Assembly: GCF_002104475.1 (NCBI RefSeq)
Contig: NZ_NBOF01000001.1
Span: forward strand, 992,001-1,056,000
Length of the DNA stretch: 64,000 bases
Direction: 5' to 3'
DNA from: Cognaticolwellia mytili
Lineage (GTDB): Bacteria > Pseudomonadota > Gammaproteobacteria > Enterobacterales > Alteromonadaceae
Each line of letters starts with the position of its first letter. Within the stretch, counting starts at the first letter, position 1. The translations under genes were made by a program, and so were the position numbers. Positions 38,761-47,589 of the stretch are shown piece after piece. Under the pieces are notes generated by a model. The model saw nothing but the letters and a program-made list of their open reading frames with translations, was not told the DNA's origin and searched no databases.

Positions 38761-39200
38761 AATTTTTTCCTCATCAAATATTGGTGGTAAGTACTTTCCT
38801 GAACTTACGTATGATTGATTGCAAAACGTACACCAACAAAGACAAATAAAGCAAACTCATGATTTTAAATAATAAAATAAAGATAGAAAAGTGTATTTAC
38901 GATTGCAGAAAATAGTAATTTGCATTTTGCAAAGCAGTTTAAGCAGCTATTAGCGAAACCGTACGTAAATATCGTAAATTTAATATTTGTTAACTGACCT
39001 GAACTCGGGATAACGATAGTGAAAGAATAGTTATCTCAAAGCATTACCAAGTTTAAATCTACAGTAGCGCTATTAAAGCTTATTTCTCATCCCGAGATCA
39101 GATTAACTATTTATCGAAAAGCAATTGCCCGTTAAACTTATAGCCAGTTAGTATTATGTCAGTAATCACATAGATAAATAATTTAGGAAATTTTTAAATA
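38761..39200. other. gene-free region upstream of the PqiA-like gene
   Basis: 440 bp of AT-rich sequence between the small gene and the PqiA-like gene. Nothing coding or structured recognised, apart from a probable ribosome-binding site (TTTAGGAAAT) directly before the PqiA-like ATG at 39201. Confidence 0.4.
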
Positions 39201-39794
39201 ATGATAAGAAAACATTTAGGTTTTGTAATTAACCTCATTGCCATTGCACTATTCATACCCGGTATTTTATTACCAATGTTTTCACTAAATATGGCGATGA
39301 CCGCTAATGTCAGTGGTGCTAAACTTACCAACACATTGATCGACAAAAACCTGTCTTTGTTACAAACCATTCAAGAGCTGTGGCAAGATGAACGCCTGTT
39401 GGTTGCAGGACTAATTTTTGCCTTTTCAATTTGTATTCCAATCATAAAATTTACGTTACTAAGCTTTGCTTATGCTAAAAAGCATTCGACATTAGAAGTT
39501 AAAATTTATAACTTTATCAGCCAAATTGGTAAATGGTCGATGGCAGACGTATTCGTTGTCGCAATATTCCTTGCTGTATTATCAACCAACCACGCAGAAA
39601 CAGCGACACAGCAACAATTAGCGCTATTTGGCTTCAAGTTAGACTTAATTGTCAGTAGTGAAACGTTATCGGCATTGGGCGCAGGTTTTTATTACTTCAC
39701 CGCTTACTGTTTATTATCCCTGCTCGGCACCACAATTAGTCAAAGTAGCGTTTCGTATAAACCTAAAAAACTTGAGCAAGATACCCCAACATAG
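39201..39794 (+). CDS. paraquat-inducible protein A family protein
   Basis: 197-residue inner-membrane protein with four hydrophobic helices, corresponding to one PqiA/YebS membrane domain. Features are FIPGILLPMFSL at the first helix, SLLQTIQELWQDERLLVAG, and WSMADVFVVAIFLAVLS, the conserved SMADVFVVA segment. It lacks the N-terminal zinc-ribbon Cys pairs of full PqiA and has no PqiB/MCE partner nearby. The family works in intermembrane lipid transport; this single-domain orphan may do something related. Confidence 0.85.
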   Translation: MIRKHLGFVINLIAIALFIPGILLPMFSLNMAMTANVSGAKLTNTLIDKNLSLLQTIQELWQDERLLVAGLIFAFSICIPIIKFTLLSFAYAKKHSTLEVKIYNFISQIGKWSMADVFVVAIFLAVLSTNHAETATQQQLALFGFKLDLIVSSETLSALGAGFYYFTAYCLLSLLGTTISQSSVSYKPKKLEQDTPT

Positions 39795-39940
39795 CAAATA
39801 TTATGCTAACAACCTACCATTCCTTTAAGCTCTAATTAGTTAAACGTTGCGGCATATTTAACACTCGGCTTAGATAACAACCTTAACTTTAGAGTAAGGT
39901 TGTTATCTTTTGAAAGCACTTTCTGATTTCGGTGTTAGAT

Positions 39941-40312
39941 TTACTTAACTGACTTACTAATAAAAAATTTTTCACCTCGTTTTTCAACCAAATAGGCATA
40001 GTTATATTCGCTAAAAATACAAATAGGTCGGCGATGTAATGAACAATATACGTTACCATCGGGCTTTAATTCATCCTGACTTATATCAGCACCTTGATGC
40101 GGACACTTAGCTGATACTGCACGGTATTCCATTTTTCCGTTGTCTAGTTTTCGACAATAAATAGCGACCTTTTTTGCAACATTAGATAATGGTAGAGTTG
40201 CCTGCCCTAAAATCACATCATTTCTATCAGTATAAGTAATATCCGTTATTTCACTTTCTACTTTAGCTAAGCCGCCAGGTGGAAAATATTCTTTAATTGT
40301 CAATAATGTCAC
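39941..40312 (-). CDS. Rieske [2Fe-2S] domain protein
   Basis: 123-residue small Rieske ferredoxin-like protein. The cluster ligands are in CPHQG (about residues 69-73) and CSLH (about 89-92), the full CxH...CxxH set. No signal peptide or membrane helix, so it is cytosolic. Such proteins serve as electron carriers for oxygenases or have unknown roles; no oxygenase gene is adjacent. Start ATG at 40312. Convergent with the PqiA-like gene. Confidence 0.8.
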   Translation of the reverse strand: MTLLTIKEYFPPGGLAKVESEITDITYTDRNDVILGQATLPLSNVAKKVAIYCRKLDNGKMEYRAVSAKCPHQGADISQDELKPDGNVYCSLHRRPICIFSEYNYAYLVEKRGEKFFISKSVK

Positions 40313-40674
40313 TTTACCTCACTAAATAATTTAGTTTTCATTTATCACTATTTTGCCACCTTATGCACAAAAAGATAATTTTACCTTAAAAATAAAAGTT
40401 ATCCTGAATACATGTGTAGTTAAAATTCAACAATACATAAATTACACCATTATCCTTGTCCTATTAAATTTCTAAGGCGTATTAAACATTTGCACTATAA
40501 ACTCTGGTGGAGCTATTCCGTTTGCACGGTCACTAGCACCTTACAGCGATTTATAACCGCTATAAAATAGTTAAGAGTAGTGCTATTTAGCTCGCTAAAA
40601 GTAAGGACCATCATTATGATAATTGGCAATAACTATCTCAATCAACTCATTCAAAAGATAACCGTTCTAATGAC

Positions 40675-40890
40675 ATGATGCTGTCATTTCTAGAAAAATG
40701 CTTAAGGGATTGAGCGAGACAAGTTAGCTGAGCTAGACACAGTAGAGGAAGAAATTGCAAAAAATGAAAATATGAGCCCAAAATAAAAACAAAAAACTAT
40801 TGAGCAACTAAATAAAATGAAAGAATGAATTGGATAAAGATGCACAACAATCGTTTCGAGATGAAGATGGAGGCAATAGCAAGCATCAAC
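40675..40890 (+). pseudogene. possible degraded gene remnant
   Basis: Scattered protein-like fragments are readable on the plus strand across frameshifts and stops, including KLAELDTVEEEIAKNENMSP and later ELDKDAQQSFRDEDGG. Charged helical composition suggests a decayed coding sequence. No family is recognised. The rest of the 40313-40909 interval shows nothing else. Confidence 0.3.
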
Positions 40891-40909
40891 TTTACTAATT
40901 ACTAATACG

Positions 40910-41206
40910 CTATGTATGGGAAAACACACTCAGCACTCGCCCAATGACCTGATTAGCACTTATTGGCCCTAGTTGCTCTACTGGCATACTTTGGCTGTTT
41001 TCTCCTTTCACCCAAATAAAACCATGGTGGTCAACTAAAGCGACAGTTTTAACAATCAAACCATAATTATGATGCTGCACCAAAATTCTTTTCCCTTCTC
41101 CGAGAAAAAAACTACTAAACCAACTACAGGATAACACGTAGCTTTCATTAGGTATTTTTGGCGACATACTCTCGCCTTTGATTTTAAAGAAAGTAAACCC
41201 AAACAT
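40910..41206 (-). CDS. S24/S26-family peptidase (SodX/signal-peptidase-like)
   Basis: 98-residue serine peptidase of the S26/S24 fold. Catalytic Ser is in KIKGESMSPKI (about 14) and Lys in LIVKTVALVD (about 53). A GENSQSMPVEQLGPI segment (about 68-82) resembles the GDN-x-S-x-DSR region of signal peptidases. Size and motifs resemble nickel superoxide dismutase maturation proteases, but no sodN-like gene is nearby. It is the third gene of a group with a small protein and a TPR-like protein behind a Fur-type site. Confidence 0.7.
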   Translation of the reverse strand: MFGFTFFKIKGESMSPKIPNESYVLSCSWFSSFFLGEGKRILVQHHNYGLIVKTVALVDHHGFIWVKGENSQSMPVEQLGPISANQVIGRVLSVFSHT

Positions 41207-41241
41207 TATCTCGCTCCTATTGTGTATACATGCGTACTTAA

Positions 41242-41406
41242 TTACGTAGAAAAGTCGTCATTTTCTGGTTCAATATTACGACAATAAGCCAACGCTTGTG
41301 CGAAACTAAACACTTCATCCAACTTTTGAATAATTTTATATAGCATTCCAGTACTCCATTTCATCTTCATGACTTCGCAACAAGTTTCAAAATTACAGCT
41401 CATCAT
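41242..41406 (-). CDS. small hypothetical protein between S26 peptidase and TPR-like genes
   Basis: 54-residue frame MMSCNFETCCEVMKMKWSTG..., ending QALAYCRNIEPENDDF, with four Cys in total. It ends 36 bp before the peptidase ATG and starts 97 bp after the TPR-like gene stop, on the same strand. Its composition is protein-like, and it fits in the gap, but the ribosome-binding site is weak. No family recognised. Confidence 0.4.
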   Translation of the reverse strand: MMSCNFETCCEVMKMKWSTGMLYKIIQKLDEVFSFAQALAYCRNIEPENDDFST

Positions 41407-41503
41407 TCATGTAGGAAATAATTAATACGCTAATAGATCCATTAATCAAAAGAACAGCATTTCTTTTGACCATGAACGTTAAAACAGTTAAATACTTTAC
41501 TTA

Positions 41504-41929
41504 TTAATGTACAACATCAGCTTGGCATTCTATTGTTTGCTGTAATCGGTATAACTTCGTTAAACAATCCTCACAAGTAGGGTATTTATCAGCAAAGTGT
41601 AAAATTTTCTTTAATGTTGCTCCCAAAGCGCCAAAAGCTAAACTTCGCAAGGAATCGCTAGCAATATGGTTTTGACTGGTATGAAAAGCTTCTTGATAAG
41701 CCTTTACTAAATAACCTATTGAACGGTCATATTCGCCTTGTGTTTCAAATAATATTGCTAGGTTTTGGCACGCACAAATCCAAGCCATCAGTAATGACTC
41801 ATACTCACCATCCTGCAACCAGAGTCCTTCTAATTGACTATAGGCTGATTTATAATAAAGCTCAGCTTTTATCCATTGCTGCTCTTCAAAACAGCGATTA
41901 CCTTTTTTCATTAAAAGCTGCCAATGCAT
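41504..41929 (-). CDS. TPR-like cytosolic protein (DUF2753-like)
   Basis: 141-residue helical protein with tetratricopeptide-like repeats: GNRCFEEQQWIKAELYYKSA (about 10-30), then NLAILFETQGEYDRSIGYLV (about 56-75). A C-terminal CxxC (TCEDCL) could bind metal. Length and pattern fit DUF2753-type proteins; function unknown. First gene of a group with the small protein and the S26-type peptidase. A perfect Fur-type palindrome lies 32-56 bp upstream of its start. Confidence 0.6.
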   Translation of the reverse strand: MHWQLLMKKGNRCFEEQQWIKAELYYKSAYSQLEGLWLQDGEYESLLMAWICACQNLAILFETQGEYDRSIGYLVKAYQEAFHTSQNHIASDSLRSLAFGALGATLKKILHFADKYPTCEDCLTKLYRLQQTIECQADVVH

Positions 41930-41960
41930 AACTGTTCCTTAGTGAATCTTTTTTTACGGA

Positions 41961-41985
41961 TCAAATGATAATCATTATCATTTGA
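41961..41985. promoter_or_regulatory. Fur box (perfect 25-bp palindrome)
   Basis: TCAAATGATAAT, one central C, then ATTATCATTTGA: perfect 12+1+12 symmetry. It contains the core TGATAATCATTATCA, matching the Fur consensus (GATAATGATAATCATTATC). It lies just upstream of the minus-strand TPR-like gene and 126 bp before the plus-strand substrate-binding gene, so it could control either. Confidence 0.85.
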
Positions 41986-42110
41986 TTGTACAAGTAATAA
42001 TTTATAATATTGTTTTATATAAAAATTAAACTAACAGATTAAAGTCAGTAACAAACTCAAAGTATTTAGTGCTATTCCCATTTACTGCTCTATAATGCCT
42101 TACATAATGA

Positions 42111-42884
42111 ATGGTTATTATTACGACGTTGAAAATATACCTGATCAATAAATACTTAATTTCACTAGCTTACATAGCATTACTTTCTAGTCATTCGTTG
42201 CAAGCAGCTAACGATAAACTAAATGTTAGCGTACCGTCATTTGCTCCTTTTAACGCTTTTGTTGAAAACTCAGGCTGCTCTGGTGCAAGTGTTATGGCGG
42301 TACAAAAAACAATTGAAAACCTTAATGTGGAATTGAAATTTGTTAATTATCCGTACGCAAGAATACTTTATTCGTTAAAAACGGCTGAATTAGACCTTGC
42401 CTTAATTTTTAAAAATACTGCAATTGAAGATGATGCAGACTATATCGGTCCACTGTCATATTCAAAAATAGTTGTCGTGAGCCATATAGATAATACTATT
42501 GATAATTATGATGACTTATATACATTAAAAAATATTGCCGTGATCAGGAATGCACAATTTGAAGAGACCTTTGATCAAGATAGAAAGCTTAATAAAGCTA
42601 ATGTTGACAGTTACCAACAAGCAGTAAAAATGCTTAAACACGGCCGTGTTGATGCCGTTATTGGTTCATTAATTGGAATTGAATATGCATTACATCAGCA
42701 AAATATGAATAACGATATAATATCAAAAGCTTTTCATCTTGGTAGTAAGGAATGGGGATTACATTTGTCAAAAAAATCAAAGCATATCAAGCTAAAGCCA
42801 TCGTTAATCAAAGCCGTTAAGAAGAATTACCAAGAAGACCTGATCCACCAACTCTACGAACAGCAAATACAAAACTGTATATAG
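42111..42884 (+). CDS. periplasmic solute-binding protein, SBP_bac_3-like
   Basis: 257-residue exported protein. The signal peptide (about residues 1-32, ending SLQA) is followed by a type II periplasmic-binding fold: LNVSVPSFAPFNAF, then NYPYARILYSLKTAELDLAL and LKHGRVDAVIGS. This is the amino-acid-binding (family 3) pattern, common in marine gammaproteobacteria as orphan sensors with no ABC partner. The ATG at 42111 has a weak ribosome-binding site; a later Met would shorten the leader. Lies downstream of the Fur-type palindrome. Confidence 0.8.
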   Translation: MVIITTLKIYLINKYLISLAYIALLSSHSLQAANDKLNVSVPSFAPFNAFVENSGCSGASVMAVQKTIENLNVELKFVNYPYARILYSLKTAELDLALIFKNTAIEDDADYIGPLSYSKIVVVSHIDNTIDNYDDLYTLKNIAVIRNAQFEETFDQDRKLNKANVDSYQQAVKMLKHGRVDAVIGSLIGIEYALHQQNMNNDIISKAFHLGSKEWGLHLSKKSKHIKLKPSLIKAVKKNYQEDLIHQLYEQQIQNCI

Positions 42885-43096
42885 TAAGGAGTGTAAATAT
42901 TACTTAATATTTTAAGGTTAACAATTAACAATGGTTATATTTACACTAGTACCAAGCCACCCATCTTTAAAAACTTTCCACACATATTGCAGACTCAATA
43001 CGTTCAATTTCTCATAAAGCAAAATTTGGGGAGTTCAGATATTGCGAACTATAATCGGTAGCCGTAAAAAAAGTTAATAAACTAGCACTTGAACAC

Positions 43097-43810
43097 CTAC
43101 GCTGTATTTTTAAAGGCATGTAGTTTTAAGTAGCGTTTTGAGATATTTAAAAAAGCCCATACTAGCGTCAGTGGAAATAATACGATAAATAAGTACTTAG
43201 CATACATTAGCGGTATAACGGCTGAGAACGCTAAATAAAAGGCATAAACAACAAGCGATAACTTATTTACTTTTGCAAATTGAAAAGCCGAAACAAAATT
43301 ACCCACAACACCTAAATTTTTCAACCGAGCAATTAAGCATGGCAATAAACCCACGACAAGTGAGAGCAAAGAAAACAACCACGCTAGTAATAAGTTTGCC
43401 CAGAAAAACTCTTTACTAAAAGCCCCCTTATGATCACTGCTGATATTAAATGCCTTCGCCAAAAAAGAGTTAGAGTCTACATACATACTATAAATGGCAA
43501 TAGCATCCGTCATCCAAATAAGAAAAAACAACCCCTGTACAACCATCACAAGGCCAACATTCATCATAAGTGTAGATTTTTGTGCTTGTTTATCTTCAAC
43601 ATCATTAAATAATAATGGGTGTAAAACCAAACTTACCAAGGGTATAAACAATATAAAACCCGCACAAAATGAAATATACATCGAAGATAGCTCATACTCT
43701 ATTAGCAATGTCTCTATTGTTTGCGCAATAGCAAAAATTAATAACGAAGCGATTATCAATAACGTAGCACTTATTATTCTATTTTTTGTCAATTGCTTTA
43801 TACTTTTCAT
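43097..43810 (-). CDS. integral membrane protein, unknown family
   Basis: 237-residue protein with about six hydrophobic helices (for example IISATLLIIASLLIFAIAQT and LVYAFYLAFSAVIPLMYAKY) and short loops. No catalytic motif seen and no family recognised. Isolated; the ATG at 43810 follows no strong ribosome-binding sequence. Confidence 0.6.
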   Translation of the reverse strand: MKSIKQLTKNRIISATLLIIASLLIFAIAQTIETLLIEYELSSMYISFCAGFILFIPLVSLVLHPLLFNDVEDKQAQKSTLMMNVGLVMVVQGLFFLIWMTDAIAIYSMYVDSNSFLAKAFNISSDHKGAFSKEFFWANLLLAWLFSLLSLVVGLLPCLIARLKNLGVVGNFVSAFQFAKVNKLSLVVYAFYLAFSAVIPLMYAKYLFIVLFPLTLVWAFLNISKRYLKLHAFKNTA

Positions 43811-43945
43811 TTTAAAACCAACTAATTACATTGTATATAATGATCATAGCGTTTTTTAAACTAAAATGGTTTGATTTACATTAACCTCTGCACTAATCCT
43901 TTAATAAATATTTATCAATAAAGTGAAATTTCATTAATCAGCCTA

Positions 43946-45160
43946 TTATTCAACTACATTAGCATTAACTAGCGTTTTAATTTTTTCTTCATCGTAAGCC
44001 AAAAACTGACTTAAAACTTGGTTACTGTGCTCACCAATATTTGGCGCCGCATGCTTATACTGCAATGGCGTTTGTGAAAGGTTAATCGGTGAAGCGATCG
44101 TTTTAATCAAATTACCCTTTTTATCTGGTATTTTTTTAATCATGCCTCTATGTTGAACCTGCGGGTGCTTAAATACTTGCTCTAAGGTGTTTACTGGTCC
44201 GCAAGGTACTGCAATTGCTTCTAATATCGCCACCCAATAACCAGTGCTTTTCTGGGCAATAATTGCCGCTAAGATTGGAATTAACCGCTTCCGGTTTTCA
44301 ACTCGCAATTGGTTAGTTTGGTAAAAATCATTTTGAGCTAATTCTGAACATTTAGCGGCATGACAAAATTTTTCAAATTGTTGATCATTACCTATCGCTA
44401 AAATTAAGCTGCCATCATTAGTCGCAAAGGTTTGATAGGGGACAATATTGGGGTGGCCATTACCCAACCGTGTTGGATTTTTATCAGTAGTTAAATAGTT
44501 CATCCCCTGATTTGCTAACGTAGCAACTTGTACATCAAGTAATGCAATATCTATATGTTGTCCTTGTTCTGTATGTGTTCTGGCCATTAGTGCTGCAAGA
44601 ATGGCATTTGCACTATAAAGCCCCGTCATCACATCAACAACAGCTACACCAACTTTCATCGGTTGACCCTTCGGATCACCCGTTAAACTCATTAACCCGC
44701 CCTCACCCTGAATCATTGCATCATAGCCAGCTTTATGTGCGTACGGACCACTTTGCCCAAAGCCAGTAATAGAGCAATAAATTAATTTTGGGTTAATAGC
44801 TTTAACTTGCTGGTAGCTCAAACCATAATTTTCAAGACCGCCTACTTTATAGTTTTCTATCAAGACATCAGCTTTAGCAATCATATCTTTGATCACTTGC
44901 TGCCCTTCGGCTCGAGTAATATCAATAGCAATAGATTGTTTGTTACGGTTTGCACAGTGATAATATGCGGCTTGCGCAGGTTCGTCACCATGTGCTGGTT
45001 TAATAAATGGAGGCCCCCAGTGACGCGTATCATCGCCTTTAATCGGGCGTTCAACTTTAATAACTTCAGCCCCCATATCCGCTAGCATTTGTGATGCCCA
45101 AGGCCCTGCTAAAATTCGGCTTAAATCTACAACCTTAATACCTTTTAACGCTTCCGACAT
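43946..45160 (-). CDS. CaiB/BaiF family CoA transferase
   Basis: 404-residue class III CoA transferase. The N-terminus GIKVVDLSRILAGPWASQML is followed by GADVIKVE-like (GAEVIKVERP) and the catalytic Asp region GYDAMIQGEGG (about 150-160). SLTGDPKGQPMKVG follows and, near the C-terminus, PCGPVNTLEQVF. This order is typical of formyl-CoA/succinyl-CoA transferases; the acid partner is unknown. Normal length. Single gene, just before the secreted protein and the start of the cassette array. Confidence 0.92.
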   Translation of the reverse strand: MSEALKGIKVVDLSRILAGPWASQMLADMGAEVIKVERPIKGDDTRHWGPPFIKPAHGDEPAQAAYYHCANRNKQSIAIDITRAEGQQVIKDMIAKADVLIENYKVGGLENYGLSYQQVKAINPKLIYCSITGFGQSGPYAHKAGYDAMIQGEGGLMSLTGDPKGQPMKVGVAVVDVMTGLYSANAILAALMARTHTEQGQHIDIALLDVQVATLANQGMNYLTTDKNPTRLGNGHPNIVPYQTFATNDGSLILAIGNDQQFEKFCHAAKCSELAQNDFYQTNQLRVENRKRLIPILAAIIAQKSTGYWVAILEAIAVPCGPVNTLEQVFKHPQVQHRGMIKKIPDKKGNLIKTIASPINLSQTPLQYKHAAPNIGEHSNQVLSQFLAYDEEKIKTLVNANVVE

Positions 45161-45247
45161 TTATAAACCTGCATTTACTGTTTGTATCAATATAAAAAAT
45201 GGCAACTAAAAATAGTGACTTACAACATAATCGCTTGTAGTACTAAG

Positions 45248-45748
45248 TTACTGCGGACGAACATTATAGCGAGCAAAGTGCTTCCATGTACCATCTGGTT
45301 GAGATGCTTCGAGTACGAATAACCAAGTATTTGTATCTGAATCATAGGTGAATGTGTCTCGAAAAGGACCACTACCGTATAGGAATGTGAATTGAATCGA
45401 ATTACCTGCAGCACTGCCTGTGCCGTGTGGAATAGAGTGCTTAGCACCAAAACTGTCAATCCAATGTACAATGACAGAATCACTCTCTGCGTCGTACCCG
45501 ATCAGCACACGCGCCTCGTACGTCGTTTCTACATCTTTAATGTAGATCTCTGTGAAAGCACCTTGGAGCGTAGGTCCGGCGACCATTTTATGAGTAACAA
45601 GCTTACCTCTAATATCACCCGTCATAACCCAATTTCCATCCAGTGCCTTCAAGACAGCTGGACGTTCAGGAATTTTCGGCTGCTCTTGAGCATGTAAATT
45701 ACCTGATAAAAAAAACACCAAAAAACTAACTATTACTACAAACCGCAT
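45248..45748 (-). CDS. secreted protein, DUF1579-like
   Basis: 166-residue exported protein. Signal peptide ends near NLHA (residue 20). The mature part reads LKALDGNWVMTGDIRGK, then HKMVAGPTLQGAFTEIYI and TYEARVLIGYD, a beta-barrel-like pattern seen in DUF1579-type proteins. Base composition appears higher in GC than the neighbouring genes, hinting at transfer. It lies between the CoA transferase and the parDE relic. Function unknown. Confidence 0.65.
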   Translation of the reverse strand: MRFVVIVSFLVFFLSGNLHAQEQPKIPERPAVLKALDGNWVMTGDIRGKLVTHKMVAGPTLQGAFTEIYIKDVETTYEARVLIGYDAESDSVIVHWIDSFGAKHSIPHGTGSAAGNSIQFTFLYGSGPFRDTFTYDSDTNTWLFVLEASQPDGTWKHFARYNVRPQ

Positions 45749-46005
45749 ATGACCTTCCTTCGAGTACTAATGAGACCGTAAAATTTTTATTTTTGAAAAT
45801 TCAATTTTAAAGTTTATTATAAAAGCAGGCTAAAATCGCAGCTATACGCGTATTCTGTGCCAAAGCAGTGCTTATATTTAATCTCAAGCACTAAAAAATA
45901 TTCTATACGTGGCTTTCTGGTAATGCTACGGCTTATAGCCCCTGCTGAGAGTAAAAATTACAAGTGTAACATTTTGATCAGCTTATAAACCAATAACTTA
46001 ACACT
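45749..46005. other. gene-free junction before the cassette array
   Basis: AT-rich spacer between the DUF1579-like gene and the broken parD antitoxin. No ORF; probably degraded array or insertion DNA. Confidence 0.35.
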
Positions 46006-46083
46006 GGTCGTTATGGCTCAGCAAGTGAAATTGTGAAGATTGAATTAAGAGCATTAGAAGATCAAGCAACATACTGCCCCTAG
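46006..46083 (+). pseudogene. parD antitoxin remnant
   Basis: The plus-strand frame reads GRYGSASEIVKIELRALEDQ, then AT and a stop soon after. This is the conserved core of ParD/CopG-type ribbon-helix-helix antitoxins (GRYxSASEVVRxxLRxLE). The N-terminus is missing and the C-terminus is frameshifted. It lies upstream of a broken parE in the same orientation, so this was a type II toxin-antitoxin module, opposite in strand to the cassette genes. Confidence 0.7.
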
Positions 46084-46153
46084 GTGAGCAAAGCTGTGTT
46101 GCTACATATGGCTATGAAAGATTATTGACTGAATTAGATAAAGACAACCATTA

Positions 46154-46290
46154 ATGAATAAGTTTGTATTATTTTCGAAAGCCAAAACCGATTTGATAGA
46201 AATAGCAAAACATACTCAAATAACTTGGGGTGTGCATCAACAAAATGGTTACTAAAAAGTACTAGATAATACGTATATTACATAAAATTA
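46154..46290 (+). pseudogene. parE toxin remnant
   Basis: The frame MNKFVLFSKAKTDLIEIAKH continues TQITWGVHQQNGY and hits TAA at 46253, after which KVLDNT is still readable. This matches the N-terminal half of RelE/ParE-type toxins (xxAxxDLxEIAxYTxxxWG...). The C-terminal catalytic half is absent. With the parD remnant it forms an inactivated toxin-antitoxin pair at the distal end of the array. Confidence 0.7.
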
Positions 46291-46294
46291 TGGA

Positions 46295-46398
46295 TATTAA
46301 CGCCGTATTCTAGAAAAATATAACGCCAAAATCATACCTCGCCATAGGTGGTTGTATAGGCTTTCTTATATAATTTTTTTTCTAAGTACTCGTTATTC
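46295..46398 (-). repeat. possible distal decayed attC
   Basis: Starts TATTAAC-GCC and ends GTTATTC, 104 bp, the right size and position relative to the next gene's stop (46417). Its core does not resemble the other attC sites, so this is tentative. Confidence 0.25.
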
Positions 46399-46416
46399 AT
46401 CATATTAAAAATATAG

Positions 46417-46956
46417 CTATAATTTTCCAACTTTATCAATATAATCACCATTGTATGCTCTGAAAAATACATTAGCGTCTATTTTCTCTGTATTGGCGTG
46501 AGGAAACTCAAGCACTACCTCTACACTGCCTTTGTTATTTTTAACCATGGTAACAATTTTTTTATAGAGCTGTTTTTTCTTAGTAATTTTTTCTTCAAAA
46601 TCGGCTATTGTTGGATCAGTTTGTGGCATTCTCGCAATTATAAAAGTGTTTGCGTTATTTTTTAGCGGAAATTTATCCTCTGGTATGAAAATTTCAAACT
46701 GCCCGTACTCAGTATAATTTATACTTCTTTCGTCTAATATCTCATATCTATAATTTGAAGCTTCACGAGAATAACCACTGTTTTTAAGTCGAATATCAGA
46801 GGCTAAAATAGTATTCTGAGGTGTTAGAGTTAGCCTAAAATTTCTAAATGTGAAACCTTTCGAGCTTGTATAAGCATGAACTTGTACTTCTTCGGTAGAA
46901 TAAGCAGAGGCACTGCAGAAGAACACAGCCATAAATAAAAAAATATTCTTTAACAT
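46417..46956 (-). CDS. secreted hypothetical protein
   Basis: 179-residue exported protein. Signal peptide MLKNIFLFMAVFFCSASAYS; the mature part is charged, with VHAYTSSKGFTFRNFRLTLT and KKKQLYKKIVTMVKNNKGS. No family recognised. It is the leftmost intact minus-strand gene of the array region and has a decayed attC on its right (46979-47054). Confidence 0.55.
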   Translation of the reverse strand: MLKNIFLFMAVFFCSASAYSTEEVQVHAYTSSKGFTFRNFRLTLTPQNTILASDIRLKNSGYSREASNYRYEILDERSINYTEYGQFEIFIPEDKFPLKNNANTFIIARMPQTDPTIADFEEKITKKKQLYKKIVTMVKNNKGSVEVVLEFPHANTEKIDANVFFRAYNGDYIDKVGKL

Positions 46957-46978
46957 ATATAACTCTGATTAGTGGTTA

Positions 46979-47054
46979 TCATATAGGCACAATAAGGGAC
47001 TAAAAATGTTTGCTAACATGTGTAGAAAAGCGAAATTGAGCAAGCGGTTAGTAG
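46979..47054 (-). repeat. decayed attC, truncated by IS3-type end
   Basis: AAGGGAC, TTTGCTAACATGTGTAG and GAGCAAGCGGTTAGTAG are recognisable versions of the AGCGAAGC-loop attC subfamily. The conserved RYYYAAC end is lost (ATATAGGCACAA). The right half is replaced by an IS3-like terminal sequence starting at 47055. Confidence 0.6.
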
Positions 47055-47330
47055 TGCTCTTCTCCCGATAAAATGGACACTCTCCATTTTCAACCTGCTG
47101 CTAGTCTTACTCAGTAGATGGTTCATACCCTAAACTCGAAAACAGTCATTGTCTACTGCAAAAGTAATACAGGTAAGCTTTTAATTTCATGACTAATTTG
47201 CACATAGTCTCAAGCCTATTTCCTCTAATGATATCCGCTTTGAGTGAGTAATAAAATGACTCAAGTTCAGCATTATCAGTACAACAACTAGGACGATCCA
47301 TGCTCGCTTTAATGTTACGTTTGATTAAAG
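47055..47330 (-). pseudogene. IS3-family transposase remnant with terminal inverted repeat
   Basis: The end TGCTCTTCTCCCGATAAAAT (from 47055, continuing GGACACT) resembles IS3-type terminal repeats (TGATCTTACCC...GTGGACAC). Running leftwards, the minus strand encodes KASMDRPSCCTDNAELESFY, YSLKADIIRGN..., YLYYF, then, across a stop, SSLGYEPSTE. These match the DDE-domain end (NAxxESFF, HSSLGYxSPxxxE) of IS3 OrfB. The frame is broken by stops and the 5' part is missing or unrecognisable (to about 47499). Inserted in an attC. Confidence 0.65.
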
Positions 47331-47589
47331 GTTGTTGTATTACATGCGCTCTATATTCAGCCTCTCTAGCACTATGAAATAGCAAGGTTATGGCGAGGTT
47401 TGATAGAGAACTTACTTTCTCGATATTTTTCGCCAGCCAGAAGTATGGACGATTGAATATCAAATGTCTGAGCAACATTCTTAGATAAAATTTCGTCACT
47501 CAAGCTTAACTATACTGCTTTTATTTTGAAATCGACAAGGTAGAATCATATCTTTGAAATTGTGTATATTTAAGCATTATTGCCTTCTC

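Noticed and set aside
40910-41206. Calling this gene a true nickel-SOD maturation protease (sodX)
   Set aside because: No nickel-SOD gene is nearby; only the general S26-type motifs are seen.
44542-45085. Plus-strand frames antisense to the CaiB gene
   Set aside because: Shadows of a well-supported coding sequence; no independent evidence.
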